A stretch of 13,534 bases of DNA from Spirochaetota bacterium (GTDB taxonomy: Bacteria; Spirochaetota; Spirochaetia; Treponematales; Breznakiellaceae). Shown in pieces: positions 7,045 to 13,201 of this stretch; position 1 is the first letter of the stretch, and every line of letters begins with the position of its first letter. The notes under the pieces were generated by a model that was given only the letters and a program-made list of their open reading frames with translations, was not told the DNA's origin and searched no databases. The position numbers were made by a program, and so were the translations under genes. The DNA lies in the NCBI GenBank assembly GCA_023398155.1, contig JAEWSV010000174.1, forward strand, positions 1-13,534, read 5' to 3'.

Positions 7045-7501
7045 ATGATCGAAAAAGTCGCGTTCTACCTACAACGGAATGACGAGGAGCCGAACATCTT
7101 GCTTGCCGAGGACTTGGCCGGCAGGAACGACGCGGCCGGTATCGCCGAGATAGCGAAGGGCCTTGATGCCGATGAACCGCAAGTCGCGGGCGATTGCGTC
7201 AAGGTGCTCTATGAGATCGGTTACCGAAAACCTGAGCTGATAGCGCCATATGCCGCAACCTTCGTCGCCGGCTTGAAGTCTCGGAATAACCGGATCGTCT
7301 GGGGTTCGGCCATCGCCCTTTCCCTGATCGCGGAGTCGGCGAGCGATTACCTGTTTTCCGAATTGGAAACCATCCGGCGAGCCTATGAGAGCGGGAGCGG
7401 CATTCAGGACCGTTCTGCAGGAACGATGCGATACCTTGGCGGAGTCCCAGCGGAAAAGAGTAGAGAAGCTGCTTACAAGCATGAAAGAAACCGGGTGGTG
7501 A
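7045..7501 (+). pseudogene. HEAT-repeat protein gene with internal deletion and frameshift
   Basis: The start is clear: GGGAG (7032-7036), 8 bases, ATG 7045. Residues 1-115 match a family of about 210-220-residue HEAT-type proteins: R-N-D-E-E-P-N-I (11-18), VKVLYEIG with P-E-L-I-A-P-Y, then SRNNRIVWGSAIALSLIAE, then R-A-Y-E-S-G-S. After that this frame makes unrelated residues to 7527. In the +2 frame from about 7400 to a TGA at 7499-7501 I read A-F-R-T-V-L-Q-E-R-C-D-T-L-A-E-S-Q-R-K-R-V-E-K-L-L, which fits the family's C-terminal end (F-x-x-V-L ... Q-x-K-R-V-x-x-L-L). The simplest reading is loss of roughly 60 codons, not a multiple of three, with the junction near 7397-7403. If translated, the 7045-7527 frame gives 160 residues. 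Function of the family is unknown to me. Confidence 0.72.
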
Positions 7502-7514
7502 GGGACACGCGTCT

Positions 7515-8246
7515 ATGCGAAGAATAGCCCACGTGACTGACTTACACATCCGGGATTTCCTGGCGGACTGCTACGGGATCGATACCGAGCGGAACGTGCT
7601 CGCGGTGCTCCATAGCATCAAGGACCGGGGCATACCGGAAGTGGCCCTGACCGGGGACCTAGGAGAGCCGGAATGGTATCCCTGGCTCTTCGACACGATA
7701 CGGGACTTCGGCTTTGACCTCAGGGTCATCCCCGGGAATCACGATGTACCGAAGGAACTCAGGAAGTTCCCGTTCCTGGAGCCCTCCTTCAAAAAAGACG
7801 GACTTTACTACGCTGAGGCTATCGATGGTACCGATTACCTTTTCATGGACTCCGGTTCCGAAAAGATCGGCCGGGCCCAGCTCGCGTGGCTGAAACGTGA
7901 ACTCGGGAGTTCTAGGCGACCGGTCGCCCTCTTCGTCCATCACCCGATCCTCGATTGCGGCGGTACGGTCATGGACCGGCTTTACCCGCTCAAGAATCGC
8001 GGCTTCGTCCGCGATCTGCTCCTCGCATCCGGCAGGGAAACGACCATCTTTTGCGGACACTATCATAACCGGTATGAGACCATGGAAGGCTCCTTGCGGC
8101 AGTTCGTGACCCCCTCGACCCTGATCCAATTCAAGGGCAACGGCGAAGGACTGGAGGTCGATCACCGGCGCATCGCGTACCGCGAAATCACGATGGGGAC
8201 CGGCCTCCCGGAAACGCGGCTCATCGACGTCCAGGTCGCGCCATAG
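7515..8246 (+). CDS. Calcineurin-like metallophosphoesterase
   Basis: A 243-residue protein, full length for a compact class III phosphodiesterase-like enzyme. All metal-binding signatures are present and spaced normally: D9 and H11 in TDLH, D48 in TGDLG (46-50), N75 and H76 in PGNHD (73-77), H142-H143 in VHHP, and G-H-Y-H at 181-184. Such enzymes hydrolyse phosphomonoesters or phosphodiesters with two divalent metals. The order DLH...GD...GNHD...HHP...GHYH resembles CpdA-type cyclic-nucleotide phosphodiesterases, but the substrate cannot be fixed. There is no signal peptide, so it is cytoplasmic. The ATG at 7515 follows GAGGG (7500-7504) at 10 bases. It starts just after the broken HEAT gene and overlaps the tail of that gene's shifted frame, so it may once have been cotranscribed with it. 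It looks intact. Confidence 0.9.
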   Translation: MRRIAHVTDLHIRDFLADCYGIDTERNVLAVLHSIKDRGIPEVALTGDLGEPEWYPWLFDTIRDFGFDLRVIPGNHDVPKELRKFPFLEPSFKKDGLYYAEAIDGTDYLFMDSGSEKIGRAQLAWLKRELGSSRRPVALFVHHPILDCGGTVMDRLYPLKNRGFVRDLLLASGRETTIFCGHYHNRYETMEGSLRQFVTPSTLIQFKGNGEGLEVDHRRIAYREITMGTGLPETRLIDVQVAP

Positions 8247-8287
8247 AGAAGCCCGGGGCTGCCGCTTTCACCGCCGATACCCGCGGA

Positions 8288-9019
8288 CTAATTCCCCTTC
8301 CCGCGCGCCGCGAGTTCCCGCTTCAGAAGCTCGATGTGCTTACCCGGATAGACGCCGCGGGGGCACACGCGGGAGCAGTCGAAGTGGCGGTCGCAGGCCA
8401 GAACGCCGTCGCCACGCGCGGCCCGGTCCAGGAGCTCGTCCTTCCGTTGCGGGCGGTTGATGGATTCCCTGCGGAGAGCGGCCAGCGACTGGGGGCCCAT
8501 GAAACGGTCTGGCGCGAGCCGCATCACCGGGCAGGCCGAGATGCAGAGGCCGCACTCGATGCAATCCTCGAACCGGGTGTAGTGATCGATGCCCGCCGGC
8601 AAGTCTATGCCGTTGCGGTTCTCGCTCTCGCGGAGCTGCGTCGTCCCCTCTATCTCGGCGCGGAATAGGCGGCCGGGATCTATGGCGAGGTCGGCGACCA
8701 CCTCGAACACGCGGAGCGGTTCCACGGCAGGCTCGTCCCTTTCGCCGCCCGCCGCGGCCCGCGCGGCCATCGCCGACTCGTCGTATAGCGCCTCGAGGTT
8801 GGTGAGGCAGGCGAGAACCTCGGTCCCGTCCACCAAGACGGAACAAGTGCCGCAGGAGCCGTGATGGCAGGAGTGGCGATAGCAGAGATCGGGGGCGGAC
8901 CCGGTCCGTATGGCCTCCAGCGCGTCCAGGAGCGTAGCGCGGCTCCCGAGATCCACCGAGTACCGTTCGAGCCGGGATGAAGCCCCCGCCCCCCTCCGGA
9001 TGCGCAGGGTTCGCCTCAT
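8288..9019 (-). CDS. SdhB/FrdB-type iron-sulfur protein paired with GlpA
   Basis: A 243-residue protein. The ATG at 9019 overlaps the glpA stop as ATGA and has GGAGG 5 bases upstream; the longer open frame to 9631 is only a shadow of glpA. The [2Fe-2S] domain has C51, C56, C59 and C71 in the succinate dehydrogenase spacing C-x4-C-x2-C-x11-C, with an extra C46. The C-terminal ferredoxin part has C153-x2-C156-x2-C159-x3-C163 and C209-x5-C215-x3-C219, the arrangement that binds [4Fe-4S] and [3Fe-4S] clusters in SdhB/FrdB. All ten expected ligands for three clusters are present. By inference it takes electrons from the GlpA flavin. No CCG (GlpC/HdrB-like) domain and no membrane anchor is present here or next to it, so the final acceptor is unclear. 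It could be annotated as a fumarate reductase iron-sulfur subunit. Confidence 0.9.
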   Translation of the reverse strand: MRRTLRIRRGAGASSRLERYSVDLGSRATLLDALEAIRTGSAPDLCYRHSCHHGSCGTCSVLVDGTEVLACLTNLEALYDESAMAARAAAGGERDEPAVEPLRVFEVVADLAIDPGRLFRAEIEGTTQLRESENRNGIDLPAGIDHYTRFEDCIECGLCISACPVMRLAPDRFMGPQSLAALRRESINRPQRKDELLDRAARGDGVLACDRHFDCSRVCPRGVYPGKHIELLKRELAARGKGN

Positions 9020-10179
9020 CGCTTCCTCCAATAATCCAGGTAGGGCCGTAAATCCGCCTCGGCGGTGCGGCACGGCTCGTCGTTGCCGGCGTAGCGGGCG
9101 ACCGCGTCGGCGACGAGCTCGCCCATGGCGCGGAGGGTGGTGGCCTTCCCCCCGACGACGGAAAACAGGCCCCGGACCCCGTCCTGTTCGCCGTGGTCGA
9201 ACAAGGCGATGTCGCGGCTTATGGACCGGCCGTCTCCGCTCTTCCCCGCGAGCGGCCTGACCGCCGCCCAAGCGGCCCGAACCGCTCGGGAAGAGAATCC
9301 TTCGATGAGCTCGTCGGCGGCCGAGAGGAGGAAGCGGACTTCCTCTTCCGTCGGCAGGACGCCGTCCGCGTCCTCCACCGTACGGAGCGTCGTGCCGATG
9401 ATCGAAAATTTCCGCTGCGGAACGACGATGTCTCCGTCCCCCGGCGGCCTGAGACGCGAAATGACCAAGTCGCAGGCGCGGCCTTCCACGGCGACGAGGG
9501 CGCCCGCGCCCCCCGTGAGGGGAACGCGAGCTCCGGCGAGGGCGGCCACCGTATCGGCCCAGGGACCCGCGGCGTTCACGACGGCGTCCGCCTCCACACG
9601 GAATTCCCTGCCGTCGCGGAGGTCGCGGCACCGGAGGCCGGTGACGGCGCCGCCCGAAACGTCAATGCCGACGACCTGCGTAAAGGTCCGGATATCGGCG
9701 CCGAGGGCGGCCGCGGAAGCGGCGAACCGCATCGGCAGGCGGTACGCGTCGATGGTGCCGTCGGGCACGAGTACGGCGCGGCGCGTATTCTGGGATATGG
9801 CGCCTTCCAAAGCCCGCGCGCGGGTCACGGGTATCTCCGTCGCCGGGATACCGGCGGCGCGGCACGCGGCGACGAAGGCGTCCGTCAGCGCTTCACCCTC
9901 GTCGTCCACCGCCAGGAAGAGGCCCTGGTTATATTCGATACAGTCGGCGGCTATGCGGCGGAGGATGCGGGTCTCGGTCATGCACTCGGCCGCGATGAGC
10001 GAGTCGCCGAGGGCGTACCGGGCGCCCGAATGGAGCTGGCCGTGGTGGCGGCCCGTCGTGCCGGACGTGAGCTCTCCGCGCTCGAGGAGCGTCACGGAAA
10101 AACCGCGGAGCGCGAGGTCGTAGGCGGCCGCGAGGCCGGTCCCCCCTCCGCCGATGACGGCGAGGTTGCATCGATCCAT
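9016..10179 (-). CDS. glpA: GlpA-type FAD-dependent glycerol-3-phosphate dehydrogenase, short form
   Basis: A 387-residue protein. It oxidises sn-glycerol-3-phosphate to dihydroxyacetone phosphate (family role). The FAD-binding Rossmann motif is I-G-G-G-G-T-G (9-15). The strongly GlpA-like block T-S-G-T-T-G-R-H-H-G-Q-L-H-S-G-A-R-Y covers 38-55, followed by A-E-C (64-66). A second nucleotide-binding strand is VNAAGPWADTVA (201-212), and the end of the oxidase domain reads VVGGKATTLRAMGE (341-354). E. coli GlpA has about 540 residues, with a C-terminal BFD-like iron-sulfur domain; that domain is missing here and the gene stops directly into the downstream iron-sulfur gene by an ATGA overlap. 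The ATG at 10179 has no Shine-Dalgarno sequence but a promoter-like pair right upstream. There is no GlpB or GlpC homologue in the window. A related FAD-dependent oxidoreductase is the alternative. Confidence 0.88.
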   Translation of the reverse strand: MDRCNLAVIGGGGTGLAAAYDLALRGFSVTLLERGELTSGTTGRHHGQLHSGARYALGDSLIAAECMTETRILRRIAADCIEYNQGLFLAVDDEGEALTDAFVAACRAAGIPATEIPVTRARALEGAISQNTRRAVLVPDGTIDAYRLPMRFAASAAALGADIRTFTQVVGIDVSGGAVTGLRCRDLRDGREFRVEADAVVNAAGPWADTVAALAGARVPLTGGAGALVAVEGRACDLVISRLRPPGDGDIVVPQRKFSIIGTTLRTVEDADGVLPTEEEVRFLLSAADELIEGFSSRAVRAAWAAVRPLAGKSGDGRSISRDIALFDHGEQDGVRGLFSVVGGKATTLRAMGELVADAVARYAGNDEPCRTAEADLRPYLDYWRKR

Positions 10180-10186
10180 GGGGACC

Positions 10187-10215
10187 AGTATGAATCGTGG
10201 GCGCGTCGTTGTCCA
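10187..10215 (-). promoter_or_regulatory. Candidate glpA promoter, leaderless geometry
   Basis: On the minus strand, TGGACA (complement of 10210-10215, 5 of 6) and CATACT (complement of 10187-10192, 4 of 6) are 17 bases apart. Only 7 bases separate the -10 box from the glpA ATG, so the predicted transcript starts at or beside the start codon. Its -35 overlaps the -35 of the divergent promoter. Confidence 0.5.
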
Positions 10216-10237
10216 TCGATCGAGCTAGCGATACTAT
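10209..10237 (+). promoter_or_regulatory. Candidate promoter of the FliL-like gene, overlapping the glpA promoter
   Basis: TTGTCC (10209-10214, 4 of 6) and TACTAT (10232-10237) are 17 bases apart; TATTAT at 10235-10240 is an alternative -10. Transcription would start near 10244, just before the ATG at 10245. The seven bases 10209-10215 serve as -35 in both directions. Confidence 0.45.
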
Positions 10238-10244
10238 TATGGTC

Positions 10245-10769
10245 ATGAAGAGGGAAGTGGACGGCATGCCGCGGCTCCTGCTCGCGACCTACCGTATCCT
10301 CATCGTCATCGTCCTCCTCCTCGTCGCCGTCATCGTGGCAGGGACCGCCTTCGGCTTGGGCCGGCGCGCGCCGGCATCGGCCGTAGGCGCGGAAGCCCGG
10401 ACCGCGGGCGGCCGGAGCGGATCGGAGGGCTTGGAGGAACGGAGGACGGGCGCCGACCGGAAATCGGCTTACTTCACCGGCGTCGGTAGGATCAGGGCCG
10501 CGACGACGGACGCCCGGCCGGCGACCGTCATCGTTTCCATCGCCTTCCCTTACGACAAGACCGATGTCCCCTTCTCCGAGGAACTCGCGGCCAAGACGCG
10601 GGAATTCCGGCAGGTCGCCGTGGAGTTCTTCTCTTCGTACGCGGGGGAAAAGCTCCGCAAGACGAGCGAGGCCGAGCTCAAGGCCGAGCTGCTCAGGCGC
10701 TACAACGCCCTGCTCCGCCTCGGCAAAATCGAAGCCGTCTACTTCAACGATTATCTGATCGTCGATTGA
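10245..10769 (+). CDS. FliL-like flagellar basal-body-associated protein
   Basis: 174 residues from the ATG at 10245. A start at 10266 (167 residues) with AGGGA 10 bases upstream is nearly as likely; the GTG at 10197 lies upstream of the predicted promoter and is rejected. The N-terminus is basic, with one strong transmembrane helix at about 11-37, a low-complexity linker to about 73, then a periplasmic domain. That domain ends in the FliL pattern: F-S-E-E-L (110-114), a helix, A-E-L-K-A-E-L-L-R-R-Y-N (143-154), L-G-K-I (159-162), then VYFNDYLIV (165-173). FliL proteins sit beside the stator MotAB and modulate motor torque. No flagellar gene adjoins it, so it is an orphan copy; spirochaetes often carry an additional FliL-like protein outside the main flagellar operon (from memory). 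Family assignment is fairly firm, exact role is not. Confidence 0.8.
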   Translation: MKREVDGMPRLLLATYRILIVIVLLLVAVIVAGTAFGLGRRAPASAVGAEARTAGGRSGSEGLEERRTGADRKSAYFTGVGRIRAATTDARPATVIVSIAFPYDKTDVPFSEELAAKTREFRQVAVEFFSSYAGEKLRKTSEAELKAELLRRYNALLRLGKIEAVYFNDYLIVD

Positions 10770-10797
10770 GGGCAGGTCCGACTAGCCGGCGCCTCCA

Positions 10798-11412
10798 TCA
10801 GTTCGGGCCCGCGACCGCGGTGGCCTTGAAGAGTCCCGACGCCGCGTCGTAGCGGAGGGATTCCAGCCTGACCGTCCCCGAGGCGAGGCCCGACATCCGC
10901 GCCGCGCGTTCCAGGGCATAGGGCGCCGGCTGCACGGCGGCCTGTCCTTCGCCGCCCAACGCCGACCGCGGGAAGGAGACGGAATACCTCCTGCCGTCGC
11001 CGCGCTCCGCGGCCTTTCCAGCAGCCTCCACGGTATAAACCAGTACGCCGCCCCCGAGGTCCGACTTGGAGAGGACTCGGTAGGAAAGATCGCCGTTAAA
11101 ATCGAGCCTCCGCTCCTTCCCTGAGCTGGAAAAGCCCGTGGGGAAGTAGGCGGCCGCCGCCTGGGGCAGATACATCCCCTCGGCGTAGGTCTTGGCGGCC
11201 GCCTGGTTGGCGGCGCCTTTGGTCAGTCCCACGTCGTCGACTACGTAGGCCGCGAGAATCCGAGGCTCATCGGCTTTGAACACCGCCGCACGAACCCGCT
11301 CTCCGCCGACATCCTTCTTGCCTCCCGCCCATGCGGGGGAAGCACCCAAAAAGATAGCCAGCAGCGCCGGCGCGAACAAAGTCGCCGCCGGCCTGATCGA
11401 TGATCGCTTCAT
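10798..11412 (-). CDS. Exported protein of unknown function
   Basis: A 204-residue protein that I do not recognise. The N-terminus MKRSSIR followed by a hydrophobic stretch (about 9-24) and S-P-A-W-A-G-G is a standard signal peptide, with cleavage predicted after A29. There is no cysteine anywhere, so it is not a lipoprotein and forms no disulfides. The mature part begins G-G-K-K-D and contains an Ala-rich segment (about 65-92: TKGAANQAAAKTYAEGMYLP) followed by probable beta strands with alternating polar and hydrophobic residues (about 102-160). It is probably a soluble periplasmic protein. The ATG at 11412 has only a weak GGGC upstream. It converges on the FliL-like gene, 28 bases between stops, and is divergent from the sigma operon, so regulation by that sigma factor is possible but not shown. 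Confidence 0.75.
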   Translation of the reverse strand: MKRSSIRPAATLFAPALLAIFLGASPAWAGGKKDVGGERVRAAVFKADEPRILAAYVVDDVGLTKGAANQAAAKTYAEGMYLPQAAAAYFPTGFSSSGKERRLDFNGDLSYRVLSKSDLGGGVLVYTVEAAGKAAERGDGRRYSVSFPRSALGGEGQAAVQPAPYALERAARMSGLASGTVRLESLRYDAASGLFKATAVAGPN

Positions 11413-11548
11413 TGCCCATGGTGTACCGCGCCGACGCCCTTTTTTCCAGCCCCGCGCAACCGCCCGGTCGACCTCCGTGTCCGAAAGGGTATGGACGGGA
11501 TGCGGGAGAGCGGACTAGTATGCGGCGTCGCCGTCCGGAAGGGGTCGA

Positions 11549-11896
11549 ATGACTATGGAAAAGGTACCGTCCATCGCCGCGCAGATCCTCGTGACCGTGA
11601 TTCCCATCGTGGGAATCGTCATGGGAAGCGTCGTGGTCTTCTTCTCGTTGCTGTGGCACCACCGGCGCACCGTGTTGCTGATCAAGGCGGATCGTTACCA
11701 GAAACCATCCTTCGACCTCCTCTCGTTCTGTCTCCTCGCGGGCTTGCTCCTGGTCTGCGCGGGATCGACCTTGTCGATCTTCCTCGCGATCCTGGAAGGC
11801 TTCGGCTACGGCCTGTTGGGCGGGGTCATTCCCCTCGTCTGCGGGATCGGCCTGCTCGCGTATTACGGGGTGAGACGCGGCGAACGGGGCGCATGA
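11549..11896 (+). CDS. Small three-TM membrane protein leading the ECF sigma operon
   Basis: A 115-residue protein with the ATG at 11549 behind GGAAGGGG (11537-11544). Three hydrophobic segments lie at about 13-36, 57-80 and 86-107, with the basic loop W-H-H-R-R at 36-40 and a basic C-terminus (V-R-R-G-E-R). The pattern of an N-terminal membrane helix followed by a short basic cytoplasmic loop is loosely like small DUF6249-type proteins often found beside sigma/anti-sigma pairs, but I cannot confirm the family. Its stop overlaps the start of the sigma gene as ATGA, so translation is coupled. Context suggests a role in envelope stress signalling or as a third component of the sigma/anti-sigma system. 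Confidence 0.78.
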   Translation: MTMEKVPSIAAQILVTVIPIVGIVMGSVVVFFSLLWHHRRTVLLIKADRYQKPSFDLLSFCLLAGLLLVCAGSTLSIFLAILEGFGYGLLGGVIPLVCGIGLLAYYGVRRGERGA

Positions 11897-12453
11897 TCGC
11901 CGCCGGGGAACTCGAAGATCAGGCCATCGTCGAACGCGTCGTCGCCGGGGAAACGGAGCTGTTCCGCGTTCTGGTTGAACGCCATCAGCGCGCGGTATAC
12001 GGCTTGGGCCTGAGTTTTCTCAGGAACGCGGAGGACGCCGCCGATTTTACCCAGGAAGTCTTCCTCAAGGCGTTCCGGAGCCTCTCCTCGTTCCAAGGGA
12101 GAGCGCGGTTCTCCACGTGGCTGTACCGCATCGCCTACAACGCGGCTGTCAATGGCGTCAAACGCAGGAAAGAATACTACAGCCTGGCCGAGGACGCGGA
12201 GATCCCCGATTTCGACGGCCCCGAACGCGGGGCGCTCCGGGCCGCGGCGCGCGAGGCCGTAGCCGAGGCGGTCGACGGACTGCCCGAGCGCTATAAGGTT
12301 TGCGTGGATCTATTCTTTTTCTACGACCGCTCCTATCCCGAGATAGAAGCGGTGACGGGTTTCCCCGTGAACACGATCAAGTCCCACGTGTTCCGGGCAA
12401 AGAAGCTGCTGCGCGAACGCCTCCGCGACACCGCGGAAGGAGGAATCGAATGA
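11893..12453 (+). CDS. ECF-type RNA polymerase sigma factor
   Basis: 186 residues from the ATG at 11893, which shares bases with the preceding stop; the longer open frame upstream is a shadow of the membrane-protein gene. Region 2 (about 20-92) shows D-A-A-D-F-T-Q-E-V-F-L-K-A-F-R (48-62), a core-binding and -10-recognition signature, then FSTWLYRIAYNAAVN (73-87). Region 4 (about 125-178) has L-P-E-R-Y (130-134) and the helix-turn-helix with Y-P-E-I-E-A-V-T-G-F-P-V-N-T-I-K-S-H-V-F-R-A-K-K-L-L. There is no sigma 1, 3 or extra C-terminal domain. Such factors direct polymerase to stress or envelope regulons and are held by an anti-sigma factor, which is the next gene. The operon order supports autoregulation, but I could not find a convincing ECF promoter upstream of 11549. 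Confidence 0.95.
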   Translation: MIAAGELEDQAIVERVVAGETELFRVLVERHQRAVYGLGLSFLRNAEDAADFTQEVFLKAFRSLSSFQGRARFSTWLYRIAYNAAVNGVKRRKEYYSLAEDAEIPDFDGPERGALRAAAREAVAEAVDGLPERYKVCVDLFFFYDRSYPEIEAVTGFPVNTIKSHVFRAKKLLRERLRDTAEGGIE

Positions 12454-12941
12454 CCTGCGACCGCGCCATGGACCTCCTCATTGATGAAGACCACGGGGAA
12501 CCGATTCCCCTCATCGACTCGATCCGTCTACGATTCCACCTGCGGAGTTGCGCCGGCTGCGTCGCTGAAGCGGATCGCTTGCGTTCCTGCGCGGCCGTCC
12601 TCGTATCCGGCTTCCTGCCGCCCGTCCCCGACCTCGCGGATTCGATCATGGCCGCGGTGCGACTCGAAGTCGCGGCCCAAGCGGTCCGCGCGGTGGAAGA
12701 AGCTGCCGAAGAGCACGTTTCTTATCGGAATTGGGTATTCGGCGGCGCGATCATCTTCGCCTCGCTCGCGGTCTTCCCCCTCGGCCAAGCCTCCGGCTGG
12801 CTCGTGCGCCTCCTCGGCTCGGACCTTACTTTCCCGATCGCGCTGACCCTCGGCGTCGTGCTCACGGCCTACTGCGCCCTCTTCATCGGCAGCCACTTGG
12901 ACGAGTTGACGGAGCGATTCGGCCTCCACCGCGCCGGCTGA
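12450..12941 (+). CDS. Membrane anti-sigma factor with zinc-binding ZAS motif
   Basis: 163 residues. The ATG at 12450 overlaps the sigma stop (ATGA) and has an excellent AAGGAGG (12437-12443) 6 bases upstream. The N-terminal cytoplasmic domain has C3, then H30-x3-C34-x2-C37 (F-H-L-R-S-C-A-G-C), the HxxxCxxC signature of zinc-containing anti-sigma domains (zf-HC2 type), preceded by the helix around D8-L-L-I-D. A linker helix at about 60-90 (Ala/Glu-rich) leads to two transmembrane segments at about 95-113 and 125-147, and a short cytoplasmic tail, assuming an N-in topology. It should bind and silence the ECF sigma factor until a redox or envelope signal releases it. Tight coupling of the two genes supports this. 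The signal is not deducible. Confidence 0.9.
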   Translation: MTCDRAMDLLIDEDHGEPIPLIDSIRLRFHLRSCAGCVAEADRLRSCAAVLVSGFLPPVPDLADSIMAAVRLEVAAQAVRAVEEAAEEHVSYRNWVFGGAIIFASLAVFPLGQASGWLVRLLGSDLTFPIALTLGVVLTAYCALFIGSHLDELTERFGLHRAG

Positions 12942-12946
12942 TCCCC

Positions 12947-12998
12947 TCCCCAGCCCAAAGGCTTGGCTCTTCTCCCCAGCCCGAAGGCTAGGCTCTTC
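12947..12998. repeat. Tandem 26-bp repeat, two units, each with a small inverted repeat
   Basis: Units 12947-12972 and 12973-12998 differ at two positions. Each contains AGCC-N4-GGCT (loops CAAA and CGAA) and ends in GGCTCTTC. The location is directly after the anti-sigma stop. It may act as a weak terminator pair or be the edge of the larger repeat element that follows. There is no T tract. Confidence 0.75.
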
Positions 12999-13010
12999 CC
13001 CCCTGACGGA

Positions 13011-13159
13011 AGCAGGCCCCGCTCGTCCCCCTACGGTAGCGCGGGGTGGCCGGTAAAAGCGTGAGCGAGCGTCTCCCGCAGGCCGTAGGCCGAGGACAAG
13101 CGAGACTCACGTTTTTACCGGCCAGGCCCCCTGTCGTAGGCCTACGAGCGGGGCCCGCT
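13011..13159. repeat. Large imperfect inverted repeat (cruciform or structured RNA)
   Basis: Outer arms 13011-13026 and 13144-13159 match over 16 bases with one mismatch (core GGCCCCGCTCGT). Inner arms 13047-13065 and 13106-13124 match over 19 bases with one difference that would be a G-U pair in RNA (TGGCCGGTAAAA... and ...TTTTTACCGGCCA). Between them CCTAC (13030-13034) can pair with GTAGG (13136-13140), and GGGG/CCCC tracts also face each other. The roughly 40-base centre has further pairing (GTCTC 13071-13075 with GAGAC 13102-13106). It fills most of the gap between the anti-sigma and phosphorylase genes. It could be a dispersed palindromic element, an attenuator or a terminator; no long open frame lies in it. 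Confidence 0.8.
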
Positions 13160-13166
13160 GCCTCGT

Positions 13167-13195
13167 TTGACGGCGTAGGAGCCGAGTCCTAAGCT
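13167..13195 (+). promoter_or_regulatory. Weak candidate promoter of the glucan phosphorylase gene
   Basis: TTGACG (13167-13172, 5 of 6) is followed after 17 bases by TAAGCT (13190-13195, 3 of 6), which ends 6 bases before the ATG at 13202. No Shine-Dalgarno sequence is visible. The -10 match is poor; the claim rests on the -35 and on the same geometry seen before hflX and glpA. Confidence 0.28.
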
Positions 13196-13201
13196 TTATC
13201 C

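Noticed and set aside
8250..8260. AGCCCGGGGCT palindrome as terminator between the convergent phosphoesterase and iron-sulfur genes
   Set aside because: The stem is at most 5 bp with almost no loop, and there is no T tract on either strand.
9020..9631. N-terminal extension of the iron-sulfur protein to 447 residues
   Set aside because: The extra 204 residues are Arg/Gly-rich and out of frame with glpA. The ATG at 9019 with GGAGG and an ATGA overlap is the natural start.
9125..10248. Two long plus-strand open frames over glpA
   Set aside because: GlpA motifs on the minus strand are unambiguous; these are GC-rich shadows.
11481..11521. ECF-type autoregulatory promoter upstream of the sigma operon
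   Set aside because: No GGAAC-like -35 with a matching -10 at about 16-17 bases was found. TAGTAT at 11516-11521 has no partner -35 box.
11491..11892. N-terminal extension of the sigma factor to 320 residues
   Set aside because: The extension is Arg/Pro-rich nonsense over the membrane-protein gene. Sigma region 2 homology begins after the ATG at 11893.
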